A stretch of DNA of 64,000 bases from Silene latifolia (taxonomy: Eukaryota > Streptophyta > Magnoliopsida > Caryophyllales > Caryophyllaceae): NCBI RefSeq assembly GCF_048544455.1, contig NC_133537.1, forward strand, positions 153,772,058-153,836,057. Reading direction: 5' to 3'. The stretch's first letter is position 1. Each line of letters opens with the position of its first letter. A model generated the notes under the pieces. It searched no databases. It saw only the letters and a program-made list of their open reading frames with translations, and was not told the DNA's origin. A program made the translations under genes and the position numbers. This document shows, piece by piece, positions 23,470 through 35,097 of this stretch.

Positions 23470-23635
23470 AATCTGTGCGGATTGTCTACAATCCGTCCGT
23501 CCTCCACCTGCACAATCCGTGCGGTTTTCCACCAAGACGCTCGGGTTTAGCCACCACAATCCGCCCGGATTCTCTTGAATCCGCTCGTGTTCCATCGCCC
23601 GAATCCGCCCGTCCCAACTCTAATCCGCTCGGATT
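23470..23635 (+). repeat. LTR palindrome array with strict 20/24 alternation (A1 3' LTR)
   Basis: Eight 14-bp units start at 23470, 23490, 23514, 23534, 23558, 23578, 23602 and 23622. Steps are 20, 24, 20, 24, 20, 24 and 20. The 6- and 10-bp linkers differ in sequence while the lengths are kept. Exact palindromes such as AATCCGCTCGGATT occur. Confidence 0.93.
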
Positions 23636-23780
23636 CCTCTACAGCGCAATTTCGTCTTCTCCAAGCTACAAAGAAAGAAGCCCTTCCTTCGAAAAATACC
23701 AGCTCCTCCCTGCTCAATCTAAAAAGTGTAATTACTAGTTTAGCCCTTAGTTAACCCTAATGCATCCCCCTAATTTCCAC

Positions 23781-23788
23781 TATAAATA
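23781..23788 (+). promoter_or_regulatory. LTR TATA box (A1 3' LTR)
   Basis: TATAAATA lies about 145 bp downstream of the palindrome array. It is the likely core promoter of the LTR. Confidence 0.75.
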
Positions 23789-24876
23789 CCCCATTAGTCT
23801 AATTAGAAGAGCATGTTCTTCTTATCAATAATTAGAGTAGTAAATATCAATCAAACCTCTCTTTAGTTTTGTAATCAACAATTAATCAAGTTCTAATACA
23901 AGTTTTATTTCCTTAATCTCTCTTTTGTTCATCCTTTATTTTGGGTAATTGAAGATTATTTGGGTTATTATTGGGCGATTGACAGCCTCTCAATCAAGCA
24001 TCAAGTACTTCTTTTATCTTTGCTTTATTATTGGAATCATTAGTAGGTATAATTCTCTTAATCCTTTTTTAATTATTGTTAATTACTTCATTTATTCATC
24101 ATGTTTCATTTTGTTGGTATGATTGACAACCTTGCTAGCATGATCAACATGATAATGAGTGAGTAGTCTCTTAGCTAGGGTTAATGGGTGATTAGGAGAA
24201 ACCAACATGGGGGATGATTCATGCTTAAATTAATATGCTTTCATGTTTTATTTGCTTGCTTGTTTTGATCTCAACTCATGCACATGTTATGTTTGATGAA
24301 ATGCTAAGCCTATGAATCCTTGCATTTACTACCATCACCTATCTTTTCAATGAGACTTGTAAGACATAAACCAACTCGAGTCTCATTAGACCATGCATGT
24401 TGTTGAGTAGGGAAGATTAAGTCGACTTGTAGGTGTTGTACAATCTAATCGATTCGGCTCTGGGACCCAAACTTTCCTAGGATTGTAAGATATAACCCAA
24501 CTCAATCCATCACAACAATAATTGCTTGCTTATAATTTGAGAACATGTTTGTATGATCAATTCCCATGATTCCCCTATGATCCCATGACACCCTAGTGCT
24601 TTTTAATCAATTGTTTACAACCCTTTAATTCATCTTGCTTGTTTATTTTCATTGATATTTTAGTTTAGTGACCTTCTACATCAACCCAATTTGTGACACC
24701 CCTAAGACACCACTAGTTGCAATAGAAATCTCATTTCAATACCCGTCCCTTGGGATCCGACCTTTACTTGCCTCTTTACTAATTGTAGAATTGTTTGTGA
24801 AGCTATAAATTGTGTTTTGATTCGGACGTGACCCAACGACCACACCGTAAATTGTGAACACGAAACGGACCGATCA

Positions 24877-26934
24877 ATTAATCTCTTAATCGATTCTACT
24901 TCTAGAACTCTCGGTCGATAAAAATTACTCTAATTTTCATCTTTAGCCCGGAACACATGCGGCTACGGTCATGAATACTTCCGTTGAGCTCAATCCAAAT
25001 TTCGATGTAATAACATTTTATTACCCACTTACCCAACGTAACAAATTTAGTACCCCGGTGAGCCGAATCTACTTCCTTATGAAATTGGGATTCATGGTTT
25101 CTACTATTTGGTAAGGCTAATTATCAATTATTAAATGTGAGAGGTCTTGTCAATGTATTATCTATCACGTTTTAAATGAACTAAAGCAGTGAAATACGAT
25201 AATTATAATTGACACGGTCAATGACTCGATATGATATGCATGTGTTGTTATGGCGATTTGGCAATGCATGTAACATATTAAAAGAAATGCAAAGCAATAA
25301 TAAAAATTCCTAGTATGACCTTCCTAAAAATAGAAAATCAAATAATCTATTACATGTTGGAAACCAACTCCTTTAGTCCCTTGAATCTTCAAGTGCCACG
25401 CCTCCCAAGAACACCGTCTTCGTCGGATCACCTTTCCGAATGGTACCGTCTTTGAAGATACTCCATAATTACAAATAATAATAAAAATACAAAACTATTC
25501 CTATTATACATTTGTAAAATGTAAAAACTAATAAAAATAAAAGTGATACGAGATCATATTAAATTACAACCGAATCAATATTCCCTTACATTACGGGTAA
25601 TATTGATTAAAACTAAGGCCATACTAAGATAAAATTACATAATTAAAAATTATATAGCTAAAAGACATTCAACAATTGAAATATACAGCACTATAATATG
25701 TGTCTATCATGCCAAATTATGTGCCAAATTGCCTTATTTAACTTTTATCGTTTATATAAACCTGATTTTATGGAAATGCGTGATAATAACTTCTAAAAAT
25801 CACAAATTAACACTTAAATCACATCTAAGCTCAAGTTAATTATCCTAACACTCTTAGGACTCAAAAATAAGTCATCACTCAATTTTTGAAAATAATTCAA
25901 CTTGATTTAATTTTATGCTCATATTTGACCTTAAAATCATAATATATATGAAATAAATCCAAATTAAATTACAATAATTTTAAATTTCAAATTTTGAATT
26001 TTTGAACATTCTGGAATATTTAGATGACACTTATAATGTCAAAAATCATGGTTAAAATTCTCAAATTAATTTTGAGAAAATATAGTTGCATTTTATCGGT
26101 TTTATCTCATAAAACATCTAAACTATCTAAAAATCAATCCAATCAATTTTACAACTTTAGATTTGATAAGTGGGATATTTATGCAACATAAAATAATTTT
26201 CTCATGCCATGCAATTTGTTTTAGCTATTTATGCTAAAATAGTCACAATTTATTTCATTTTTACTATAAAAATTCATAAATCATGCTAAATGAGATCATT
26301 TCATCTCAAAATTTATATACACTCTGTAAATCATGCATGTGAAAACATATTAAAATCTTATGGCCTAATTCGAAATTTAACTATTTTTAACCATTTTACC
26401 TCTTTTAATCCATTTTTATCTCATAAAAATCATAAATCATGCAATATTAATCCAATTAATACGAGATTTTACACAAAACTTGTAAAATATGCATGTGAGG
26501 TCATATACAATTTTCAAGGTCAGAGAGTAAGTTTAACCATTTTTAGTCATTTTAACCTCCATTTATGCCATTTTTACACTAAAAATTCATAAATTATGAA
26601 ATATTAATCACATTAATATGATATTTTACATGCAATACATAAAATATTCAGGTGAGGTCATACTAAAATACCACGGCCGGTAGTGAAGGTTAACTTATTT
26701 TAGTGAATAAAAGTTCATTTTACTCATAAAAATGTCATAAATCACTAAAAATCATTAAAATGAGCAATAAATTTCCATAAATCATAAAAATGACCTAAAA
26801 ACATTTTAGGACCAGAATATATAACATGCAAAAAATTTCGTGGTTTTATCTTCATAAAACTCAAATTTTTAGTTTTATTTGTTAACATTTTAACTCGGAA
26901 ATACAATAACCGATTATGGATGCAACATCCTTAC
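24877..26934 (-). other. AT-rich leader of copia E
   Basis: About 2 kb without a convincing ORF. The part from 24877 to about 25400 is homologous to 54253-54797, the leader of element D. Three degenerate tandem units lie at about 26250-26715. Confidence 0.7.
26250..26715. repeat. Three degenerate 150-160-bp tandem units in the copia leader
   Basis: Each unit carries a related series of words: CATTTTTA, then AAAAATCATAAATCATG or AAAATTCATAAAT, then ATGCATGTGA or a variant, then a TTAACTATTTT-like word. Boundaries are approximate. Confidence 0.5.
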
Positions 26935-26946
26935 GCTCTGATACCA
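26935..26946 (-). promoter_or_regulatory. Primer-binding site, initiator tRNA-Met type (copia E)
   Basis: TGGTATCAGAGC on the minus strand, two bases after the LTR end. This is the standard plant copia PBS. Confidence 0.92.
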
Positions 26947-26948
26947 CT

Positions 26949-28239
26949 TGTTAGGTTTATTTACCTCTCATTAGACTCCTCTAACAGTGAACTAATTAAC
27001 TTCTTAATTATTTGTTATTTACATCTAGTGCATGCATAACAAAATAAAAGATTTATGAAGAAAAACAATGTCCCTTACATTGTGAGATGGTTCGAAATAT
27101 AGGGCACAAGTAAGGTCACCTTCCTTCACTTGTTCTTGAGCTTAATGTGTTGGATGATCCTCCAAAATCCCAAAGTAGAGATTCTCCTTAGATTTCACCC
27201 AAGACTTATCCTTTAAAATAGTATACTAATTAACTAGATTAATAAACTAGTATCCTTAAAATGATTCTAATATTATTATTATTACTACACTAGTAATCTG
27301 GTTGTGATATTAGAATGGATGAACAAATGTTTGTTAAATCTAAAAACTTATTTTAGAGAGATTGAGAGAATATAAGAGTTTTTGCATGTAGAGGAAAAAT
27401 GAATGAATGAGTGAAGTAAAAATGAGAACAAAAGTCCTCATAAGAGGAGGTGAGGCCGGGTAGAAGAGGCCAAAGAAGGCATCTTTGCCTTTTTTTTTGT
27501 CTTCAGAATGCATTAGATGTGTAAGCTAGTATACTAGCTATGATGATGTTATATTTATCTCATAAAATAATGTCATCCTCACACCCCTAATATACCCTCC
27601 ATTTGGTCCACCCTTCATAAAATGGAATACCATTTTATTTTGTCAATTTGTCATTTGTCATACAATATGTCACATATAGTATTTTACATCTTATTAAATA
27701 ATTTAATGCATATTTATCACATAAATATCATTTTACAAATTAATTAAATTACATACAACAAATTGACTAGTGATACTTGATCACATAAGAAAAATGGGTC
27801 ATTTAATTATAATTCACAACATCTTGTAAGTATAATTAACCATTCATTCATATCTCTATTGTTTCTCAAACAATAAACAATTTAAGTAATAAAGCATTTT
27901 TATTACTAAAATAAATCTTATTTAATCTCATTACAATAAGATATCAATATTCTCTCTCACACGTAAATTGTTCAATTTTAAGGAATTGATTACCTTGTAT
28001 CGTCATACAATTAATCAATTTATCCATTAAGGGAGTCGTCCTTTAGGTGTGCCTTAAGGGATCAACTGACCACCACCGTCATACGACAGTAATGTCAAAC
28101 TCTAGTCAACCAATCATTACCGATTAATGATGATCAGTTGATTATATAATAAATCATCACTCACGTATTCTTAATATGATATTTAATTATGATATTAAAT
28201 CATGTGATCGCACTATTGTTGAGGACACATTTTCCAAAA
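26949..28239 (-). repeat. 5' LTR of copia E
   Basis: The LTR is 1291 bp, similar in size and sequence to 54798-56086. It ends CCTAACA on the minus strand. Its start has lost the canonical TGTTGG and reads TTTTGG. Confidence 0.82.
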
Positions 28240-28690
28240 AAACCACAACCGGTATCCCATACCCACGTTGAGGTGGATGTATAATTTATATCAATGACAA
28301 CGATTTCGGAAGAAATAGTACCAAGTGGAGTGACAAGTCCAGCTTTTATATCTCCCAAATACTTGGGGCAATTACGCTTCCAATGGCCTATGGCATTACA
28401 ATAATGACATTCATCGTAGGATTGGGCACCCTTTTTGGTTTTGGTGGTGGTAGTTTCACTATCAACTTCCAATTCACAATCGGATTTGGGTTTCTTACCC
28501 TTCTTTGCCTTTCCTTATTAATACTATTACCCCTTTCGGTTGTAAGGACACTCTTGCTAGAACTCCCACTCAATTTGATGTTTCTCCTTGCTTCATCAAA
28601 CAAGGATACCTTGGAATTTGTGAGATTATTCTCATATGATTCCCTTACCAAGGATGTGGTGGGCATGAGTATAGGAGTGGAAGGTGTAGA
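28240..28690 (-). pseudogene. Copia gag zinc knuckle and start of protease (element D)
   Basis: On the minus strand the frame carries a lysine-rich segment, a CX2CX4HX4C zinc knuckle (CHYCNAIGHWKRNC, about 28415-28374) and the start of the protease (WVWDTGCG). It then ends abruptly at the LTR of copia E. A frameshift lies between the gag body and the knuckle. The upstream part of this gag is at 48017-48180, beyond element C. In copia elements this region packages RNA and processes the polyprotein. The remnant cannot be functional. Confidence 0.8.
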
Positions 28691-28695
28691 AGTAT
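28691..28695. repeat. Target-site duplication AAGTA of element C (partner 48017-48021)
   Basis: AAGTA directly abuts both LTR ends of element C. Removing C joins the two gag pieces of element D. Confidence 0.95.
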
Positions 28696-29124
28696 GTAGA
28701 TACGTCATTTCTGCACCTCCCGCAAACCACCCAGTGATGATTGGGCCGCATGTTTGGTACGCGGAACGATTTGTGACAGTTCGTAAGTTTATCGTCAAGT
28801 GATGGCTCAAACACTAATGTCTACCTCTTAGTTGTCATCTACGTGCCGATACGGTCGTTTTGACAGTAATTAGAGTACATTTGGAGTCCGGGACTAAAAC
28901 CGTCTTCATTTTCTGATAACCGCTAAATCCCGAGTCAGAATGTTCTGGAATGTTCCGGATATTTCTATTCCATATTTTATAAATCTTTCACAATCTTTTA
29001 TTCTTTGGTAAACAATTTCCCGTAATATTCGAACAAAATATTAAGGAAAATAAGATTATCCCGTCATTCCATAAACCAAACGCGGAAATCTTTCTTCCGC
29101 AGGAGGAAACCACTCGGGAACAGA

Positions 29125-29170
29125 CGCAGCAGGTGCTGCGCCTCTTCCAAGAGACGCAGTGACTGCTGCG
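29125..29170 (+). repeat. Palindrome pair upstream of the LTR TATA box (element C)
   Basis: Units at 29125-29140 (CGCAGCAGGTGCTGCG) and 29155-29170 lie exactly 30 bp apart, each followed by CCTCTTCC. Further pairs lie at 29715/29745 (step 30) and 30330/30359 (step 29, one unit shortened). Confidence 0.9.
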
Positions 29171-29274
29171 CCTCTTCCTAAATCCTTTTCTGCGTATTTT
29201 TCGTATCTTTTTCATATCTTTTCGAGATTCACTTCCAAAGCCTCTCCGAAAACCCTATTCCTTCACGTGATTAG

Positions 29275-29281
29275 TATAAAT
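29275..29281 (+). promoter_or_regulatory. LTR TATA box (element C, 5' LTR)
   Basis: TATAAAT lies about 105 bp downstream of the palindrome pair and is conserved at 46365-46371 in the 3' LTR. Confidence 0.75.
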
Positions 29282-31072
29282 GGGACCTTCGCACCTCATA
29301 TTTCTCACGCGAGTGTCCGCCCTTCTCTTCTCCCTTTGCATTCTAGACCACGTTCTTACTTTTTGGCGTCTACGTGCTTGAACATTCGACCACGTAAGCT
29401 CGGATCCTTCTGAGTACCAGTCTCGTTTACATGACCAACTCCACAATCAATCAACTTAACTAATCTTAATCGTTTTCCTCTTACGAGGGCACTTTCGTTA
29501 CATTCGAGTCGAGCATCACTAATCGTAAACTTAGTTCATCTCGTTTCGTCAAACATGTAAGTCTGAGGGTGTAAGTCTCTCTTTTATTTATTGTTATTTA
29601 CTTTTGTATCATTAATGTAAGGTTTATGTCAAAAATACTCGTTAAAACCGATTTCTAAAACAGTGCTTTAAAACCCTTTTTACGGATTACCAGAAGATAA
29701 CCGTCGAGAAAGGACGCAGCAACTGCTGCGCCTCTTCGAAGGAGCGCAGTACCTGTTGCGCCTCTTTATGAGGCTGTCGCAGTTTCTGCTTCCTTTCTTC
29801 TTCCTTCGTCCTTTGTCAATTCGTTAACTTTTGTTTGTTTTCGCTTGTCATTCAATTCTTTGACGTACAATCACAATAATTTCACATGTATATTATTTAA
29901 CATCATTAATACGTTTAATTCATCATTAAATTCGACTTAAATCCCTTATAATCCAATATTTGCGGGTTTTCGTCATTAAACTCAATCCGGGTTGTAGAAA
30001 TTCGATTTGTTCATATTGAGTTTCTGGAATTCGACCTTTGATATATTTCCATCTGTCTATTGTCATATTCGTCATTAATTTGTCATTAATCCATCATGTT
30101 TAACCTATTTAGTTCACCTATGTCACTAATCAATCTTTTATCCATGTAAATAATTCGTTCGTATTCGTCTCATCCATGTTTTATTGCTTTTATGACTCAT
30201 TCATGTGTAATTAATCCATTAAATCACTTCCATCCGAGTTAATGTTCATAATCAATCCTTAAATTCATCAATTAACATTAACGATTTGCAGTTCCGGCTT
30301 CACAGCCAGAACTCACCCTTGAACAGAGACGCGAAAGAATCGCGCCTCTTCCAAAGGGCGCAGTCCTGCTGCGCCTGTTCCAGGTTGATTTCTGCCTCTG
30401 AACTTCCGTTCGGCCTTGACCTAGTTTAATTAGCTCACGTATAATCTACTATTAACCGTATTATCGCCTACTGATTTATTCGTTGATTTATTTTGTTTTT
30501 TTTCTCAAATTATCCGTTTTAGGAGTATTTTCGACATGAATCATTAATCCGATGTAATTATTGTAATTTCCTTTAATGTATTTAGCATTGTATTTTGTAT
30601 CATTTGTATGTTTCCACATGTAATTGAACCTTAATTCCAACTTCGACCCAATTGTATGCTAAATTAATTGTTCACCGACTTAGTTAATCTCACATGCTAG
30701 GATTAAAACTTGGATGTTGCATTACATGCATATAATCGACGATATATTGAGTACGAATAACTTCCCTAATCATTAGTAGAGGCCGCTATCGAGGCGGGCG
30801 GGATTAGGTGTTCGATCAAAAGAGCTTCCTAATACATACCCTCACCCCTTACTCCAGATCTCTGTGAACATCCGTGTTCATTGGCATCCACGAGAGTCAT
30901 TCTAGACATAGAATGCTAAGGGTAACGAGTTCTTGGTGTTCATGTCACTACTTTGTGTCTTGACATGACACGAGGTATTCGAACGGTTCCAATTTCCCAT
31001 AAAAATTGGTGGCGACTCCACAAATGCAAACGCTTGTTTCCCAAGCGCCCCCGTGGCCCTATGTCCACAGTT

Positions 31073-31090
31073 TGGCGACTCCGCTGGGGA
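31073..31090 (+). promoter_or_regulatory. Primer-binding site of element C
   Basis: TGGCGACTCCGCTGGGGA starts three bases after the LTR. Tat/Ogre-lineage elements are typically primed by tRNA-Arg, which I infer here without a tRNA alignment. Confidence 0.8.
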
Positions 31091-31851
31091 TAATACACTT
31101 ACGTGTAGCCAAAAGGGTGAAACTTGAACAAGGTTAGGGAATAGTTTGTACAAGACAATTGTCGGTTTTCATAACTCGGTCTTCCAAGACCGTTTATTCG
31201 GCCTTCCTAGGCCCAACCCATTCGACCAATCGTCCCGTCTAAACGGTCCTAATTCTTATTTGGGCCTAAGGATGGATAGCGATTGACGTCATCCATACCA
31301 TGATGCTTACTCTTGTTTGTATCAAGGACCTTCACTACTTGAGGAAATGGACTAGGAATCTGCCTTACTCTTGTTCGGTACGAGCCTCTCCACAGACTTC
31401 GGGTTTGATTGTTCGGTATGGCAATCCACCCTTTAAACCAAAACCTTATTAAATGCACTCAGCATCTCGTTATAATGCTTGTATAAATGTTTGTATCTTA
31501 CGTGATCACCATTTCTAAACAAAACCATGACGATTTTTGTAAAATCAAAACCCCTTTTAAAGTGTAAATTTCGAAAAAAGGCCCATCATTAGCGCAAAAC
31601 CAAGTCGAAACTCTGTCGAGTCAAATTTCGGGCCCAAGCCCATTTCAAAAAACTCACTTCGAGTCCACTCCTATAACTACACTATAGTTGACTAGGAAAC
31701 ACATTTTCAAACTTGGTCTTTTCTTCAAAAGCTCACTGACACAAGTGGCACACACCCACTTCACGAGTCAAAAACATTTCTTTCTTAGTAAGTGTGCTAG
31801 AATGGTCGATCGTGTTTTGATTCGTCGTCGATCTCTTATCCAGTTTCCAAG
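31091..31851 (+). other. Untranslated leader of element C
   Basis: About 760 bp between PBS and gag. No extra upstream ORF of the Ogre type is evident. Confidence 0.6.
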
Positions 31852-32982
31852 ATGCCTGAAACAAGCGATGCGAACTTCAATCAACTCCAAGATAGTAATG
31901 ATTGAATCCTAGCCGCGCTGGCTCAAATCCAAGTTACTCAAGACAAAGTGCATGATCGCCTTGACACCATCGAGGGCCGGATCTATACCGTAGAAACGAG
32001 GATTCCTCCTCGAGAAAGTGAAGTCGTTGATGACTTCGTGAATGATTTCAGGGACGACAGCCCTCCCATGGGTGTGACTGCAGCTGAAAAACGATTCCAA
32101 TACTTAGAAGAGCAATTGATGTACCTTAAAGGGGATGAAATTCATAGAGAGAATAATCGCAAGTATGAGGCCGTAAATTCCAAGTTGCCAACCAACTTCA
32201 ACATGACGTATATCCCTAAATTCAAGGGGCATGAGAACCCTTTGAACCATATCCGTGCCTTCACGGATTACATGTCTATCAAAGGCATCAAACCCGAGAT
32301 GTTCTTAAGGACCTTTCCTTCATCTCTTGACACCATCCCAAAGCAATGGTTCTACTCTCTGGAACACAAGAAGATCGCTACTTGGGAAGATGCCGTGATC
32401 GAGTTTGCTAAGCAATATGCGGATAATGCTGAGATCCAAGTTAACATGCGCACTCTAGAGGTTCTTACCCAAAATGACAAAGAAGGTTTCACCGACTTCC
32501 TAAGTAGGTGGAGGAAGACTAGTACCCAACTAGTTGAACGCCCGGATGAGGCTACCCTTGTGGAGAAATTCGTGGACAACTTAAAGCCCATCTATGACAA
32601 TCACTTGAGGTACCAAAACATTAAAACTTTCAAGGACTTAACCGTACTAGGAACAAGGATCGAAGATGACATCCGTAAAGGGCTCTTGTCCAAAACGGTA
32701 GGTCGAGGATATCAAGGCTCAACAAGTCGTTCTTACGGCTCCACTAGCAAGACCGATGAAGTTAACCTCCTCGAGCCATCCAAGAGGAGTACCCCACCAA
32801 GGAAATTTACAAATCTTGGGGACACATACTCCAATGCTCTAAAAAGGCTAATGAAACAAGGCATACTCCAACCCATAGGACCTACTCCCGAACCTGAAAA
32901 GAAGTCCAAGTTCTGGGACGAGAACTCATACTGTGAATATCATAGGGGTAAAGGGCACGACACAAAAAATGTTATAAATTGA
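31852..32982 (+). pseudogene. Gag of element C, broken
   Basis: The first ATG is 31852; its frame meets TGA at 31903-31905 and is then open from 31906 to 32982. The Retrotrans_gag-like region spans about 32200-32640 (YIPKFKGHENPLNHIRAF, WEDAVIEFAKQY, NMRTLEVL). The C-terminal CX2H-type knuckle (YCEYHRGKGHDTK, from 32929) is cut by a shift at the A6 run 32964-32969, so its last cysteine is out of frame. The downstream frame continues at 32979. Gag would form the particle and bind genomic RNA. Confidence 0.85.
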
Positions 32983-35097
32983 AAAATGTGCTTCAAGACA
33001 TGATAGAGGATGGTCGACTACCAATACCGCCGGGAGATAAGCCCAACAACACTCAGAATCCTCTTGGAATTCTAGTGATCACAAGTGAAGAATATACCGT
33101 AGATTATTCACACCTCATTTCTCCAGTTGAAAATGAAATCCACGCAATCGAGAATGAAGGGTTCTACTCTACCATTTCTCCTACCATCGCCGACTTCATC
33201 GCATGGGCAAGAAGAGTGGATAGGCAAGTTTGGGAATTAAAAAATGTGGTGACAAATTTACATGACCCCAATGCGACACCCAAAGAACATGCGCCATTAA
33301 TCTTTTCTCAAAATTCCACTATGCAAGAAATAGTCGTCTTGGTTGATAAACTAGTCGACCAAATCACACGACTAGAGGACAAGATCATGAGAATGAGGGA
33401 ACTAGCTACAATCAATGGAGTATGGGCCGATGATGATGAGGACGAGTATCTCATTGAACACTCCCTAGTCAAGGAAATAGTCCAAAATGGTGAAGACCAA
33501 GATGTGGACCACCTAACCCGTTCGGGGCGTCCATATCAAAGTACTACTCAAAATGGTCCAACCAGCGTTGTCACACTAACGATAACGAAGATGACTCCAC
33601 TGATCATTTGCTCAAGCAATTACAGAAGACAAAGGCTGATCTTTCAGTATGGCAATTAGTAGCAAGCTCATTCCCACATCGCCAAGCTTTACTGCAAGCT
33701 TTGGCCAAGCTAAATGTAGCACATAACTCCACACCCGACGATGTAGTCAACTTGGTCTTCCAAGAATCACCAAAGCTAAGTAATCCTATTACTTTCTCAG
33801 ACGAATATTTGTCACCCTTTGGCGCTAGTCACAACTTGGCTCTTTACATCACCGTCATTTGCTCAAAGAAGAATGTGCCAATGACCTTAGTTGATGATGG
33901 CTCCGCGGTCAACGTCATACCCCTCAAAACGGCATACAAACTAGGCATGAAAGATTCGGATTGGACCCCTACCAATTTAGGTGTCCGTGCATATGATGGA
34001 ACACGACGAAAGGTCGTTGGACTCGTTAACCTAACCATAGCCACAGGGCCAATCGAGCGAAAGGTTAACTTCCAAATAGTGGACATCGAAGCTTCCTTCA
34101 ACATACTTCTGGGAAGACCTTGGATTCAGGCTTCCAAAGCAGTGACATCCACTCTTCACCAAAAGATCAAAATTCCACTAAATGGCAAAGTGGTGACGAT
34201 CACTTCATCACCCATTAAGGCGATAATCGAAAAGAAGTCGAATAATCAAGTCCTTGTGGATCCAGTATATGAACTTGGGGGCTTTCAAAGCATAAGTGAC
34301 ATAGAAACTGAATTGGCACCCCTATACTACGATCCCTATTCCAACTTGGTGGTCAACCACATACTAAAATCCCAGGGATACTTCCCTGGAATGCCTTTGA
34401 ACCCTATCCGAAGAAACACCTTCACACCCTACAAGGAAGGAAACTCAAAAAGGATACCACTTGGACTAGGGTACAAACCCACTAAAGAGGAAGTTCTCCA
34501 GATGCTTGCTCAAGTTAAAAACCGTAAGTACGTAGGAGTCCAAATGCGACCCTATCTCCCTACCCTAAATGGATACTTTGTTAAGGAAGGAAGTTTAGGA
34601 CTCTTTCACGGATTTCCCGAACCTTGGCACTATCTCGAAAGGAAGCTAGACAGAATCGAGGTCTTTCACGATTGCTACTTCATTTTTCCAGAAACGGTTC
34701 CTACCGTCAAAGCTCGTCAAGCACATTGCTTAGACGAATAAGCTGTTAGTCTATTGTTTGGAGAAGATCGATTTGTTAGAGCCGCGCAGGATGAGATCAT
34801 TACTATGATACTTCAAGACGACCACTTCAACCCTACCGCGTTAATCACAGAAACAAACGCGAATCAGCAGAAAGGATGGAGAAAGTCAATCAAGTGGACC
34901 AACAATCAAGGAAGACTCTTCAAGCTCACCACTGGAGAAGGAGAGATGTTCAAAGGAGAACCAGGAAGACGATGAATTGAGTCGAGTCGGAGTCGGAGTC
35001 AGAGTCAGAGTCTAGAGAAGTCACTAAGGAGTCTCCTCCTGTCGTCATCCCCATTCCCTTTGTTTCTCCTAGCTTAGTCTCAAATAGCAACAGTAGT
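32979..35097 (+). pseudogene. Gag-pol linker and aspartic protease of element C, broken
   Basis: The open frame 32979-33659 holds a linker rich in charged residues. A shift near 33565-33600 moves the frame to one open through 34741. That frame contains the retropepsin-like site LVDDGSAVNVIP (about 33889-33924) and ILLGRPW (about 34105). A TAA at 34739-34741 and a TGA at 34973-34975 interrupt it. A GAGTCR hexanucleotide run (34979-35014), coding for alternating Glu-Ser, bridges to the RT frame with another shift. Confidence 0.83.

Larger units (their letters stand above)
1..24876 (+). mobile_element. Athila-like Ty3/gypsy element A1 (non-autonomous, 5' end outside window)
   Basis: The layout is a partial 5' LTR (1-640), PBS, gag-protease (781-3576), spacer with palindrome array, second ORF (15741-21083, split), 3' UTR and 3' LTR (23123-24876). 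Bases 1-640 align without gaps to 24237-24876 and I count about six differences by eye, so insertion was fairly recent. The body is split by A2 (4404-15539) and by solo LTR J (16719-20456). No reverse transcriptase, RNase H or integrase is present between the protease and ORF2. The LTR ends are TGAT...ATCA. The sequence right of the 3' LTR is ATTAA, the presumed TSD; its partner lies outside the window. Confidence 0.9.
23123..24876 (+). repeat. 3' LTR of A1
   Basis: The LTR is 1754 bp from TGATGTGACC to CGGACCGATCA. A TATAAATA box lies at 23781-23788 with the palindrome array upstream. The terminal CA is intact here, unlike the 5' copy. Confidence 0.95.
24877..28239 (-). mobile_element. Ty1/copia element E, 5' part
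   Basis: On the minus strand it comprises a 5' LTR (28239-26949), a PBS (26946-26935) and a leader running to 24877, where A1 interrupts it. The LTR begins exactly at the broken protease region of element D, which fits insertion of E into D. No E coding sequence is inside the window. Confidence 0.78.
28696..31069 (+). repeat. 5' LTR of element C
   Basis: 2374 bp from TGTAGATACG to TGTCCACA. It carries a TATAAAT box at 29275-29281 and three clusters of 16-bp palindrome pairs. It is longer than the 3' LTR mainly because the 3' copy lacks about 140 bp corresponding to roughly 29920-30065. Confidence 0.95.

Noticed and set aside
28383..28802. 139-codon plus-strand ORF
   Set aside because: It is antisense to the copia gag remnant and extends across the boundary of element C.
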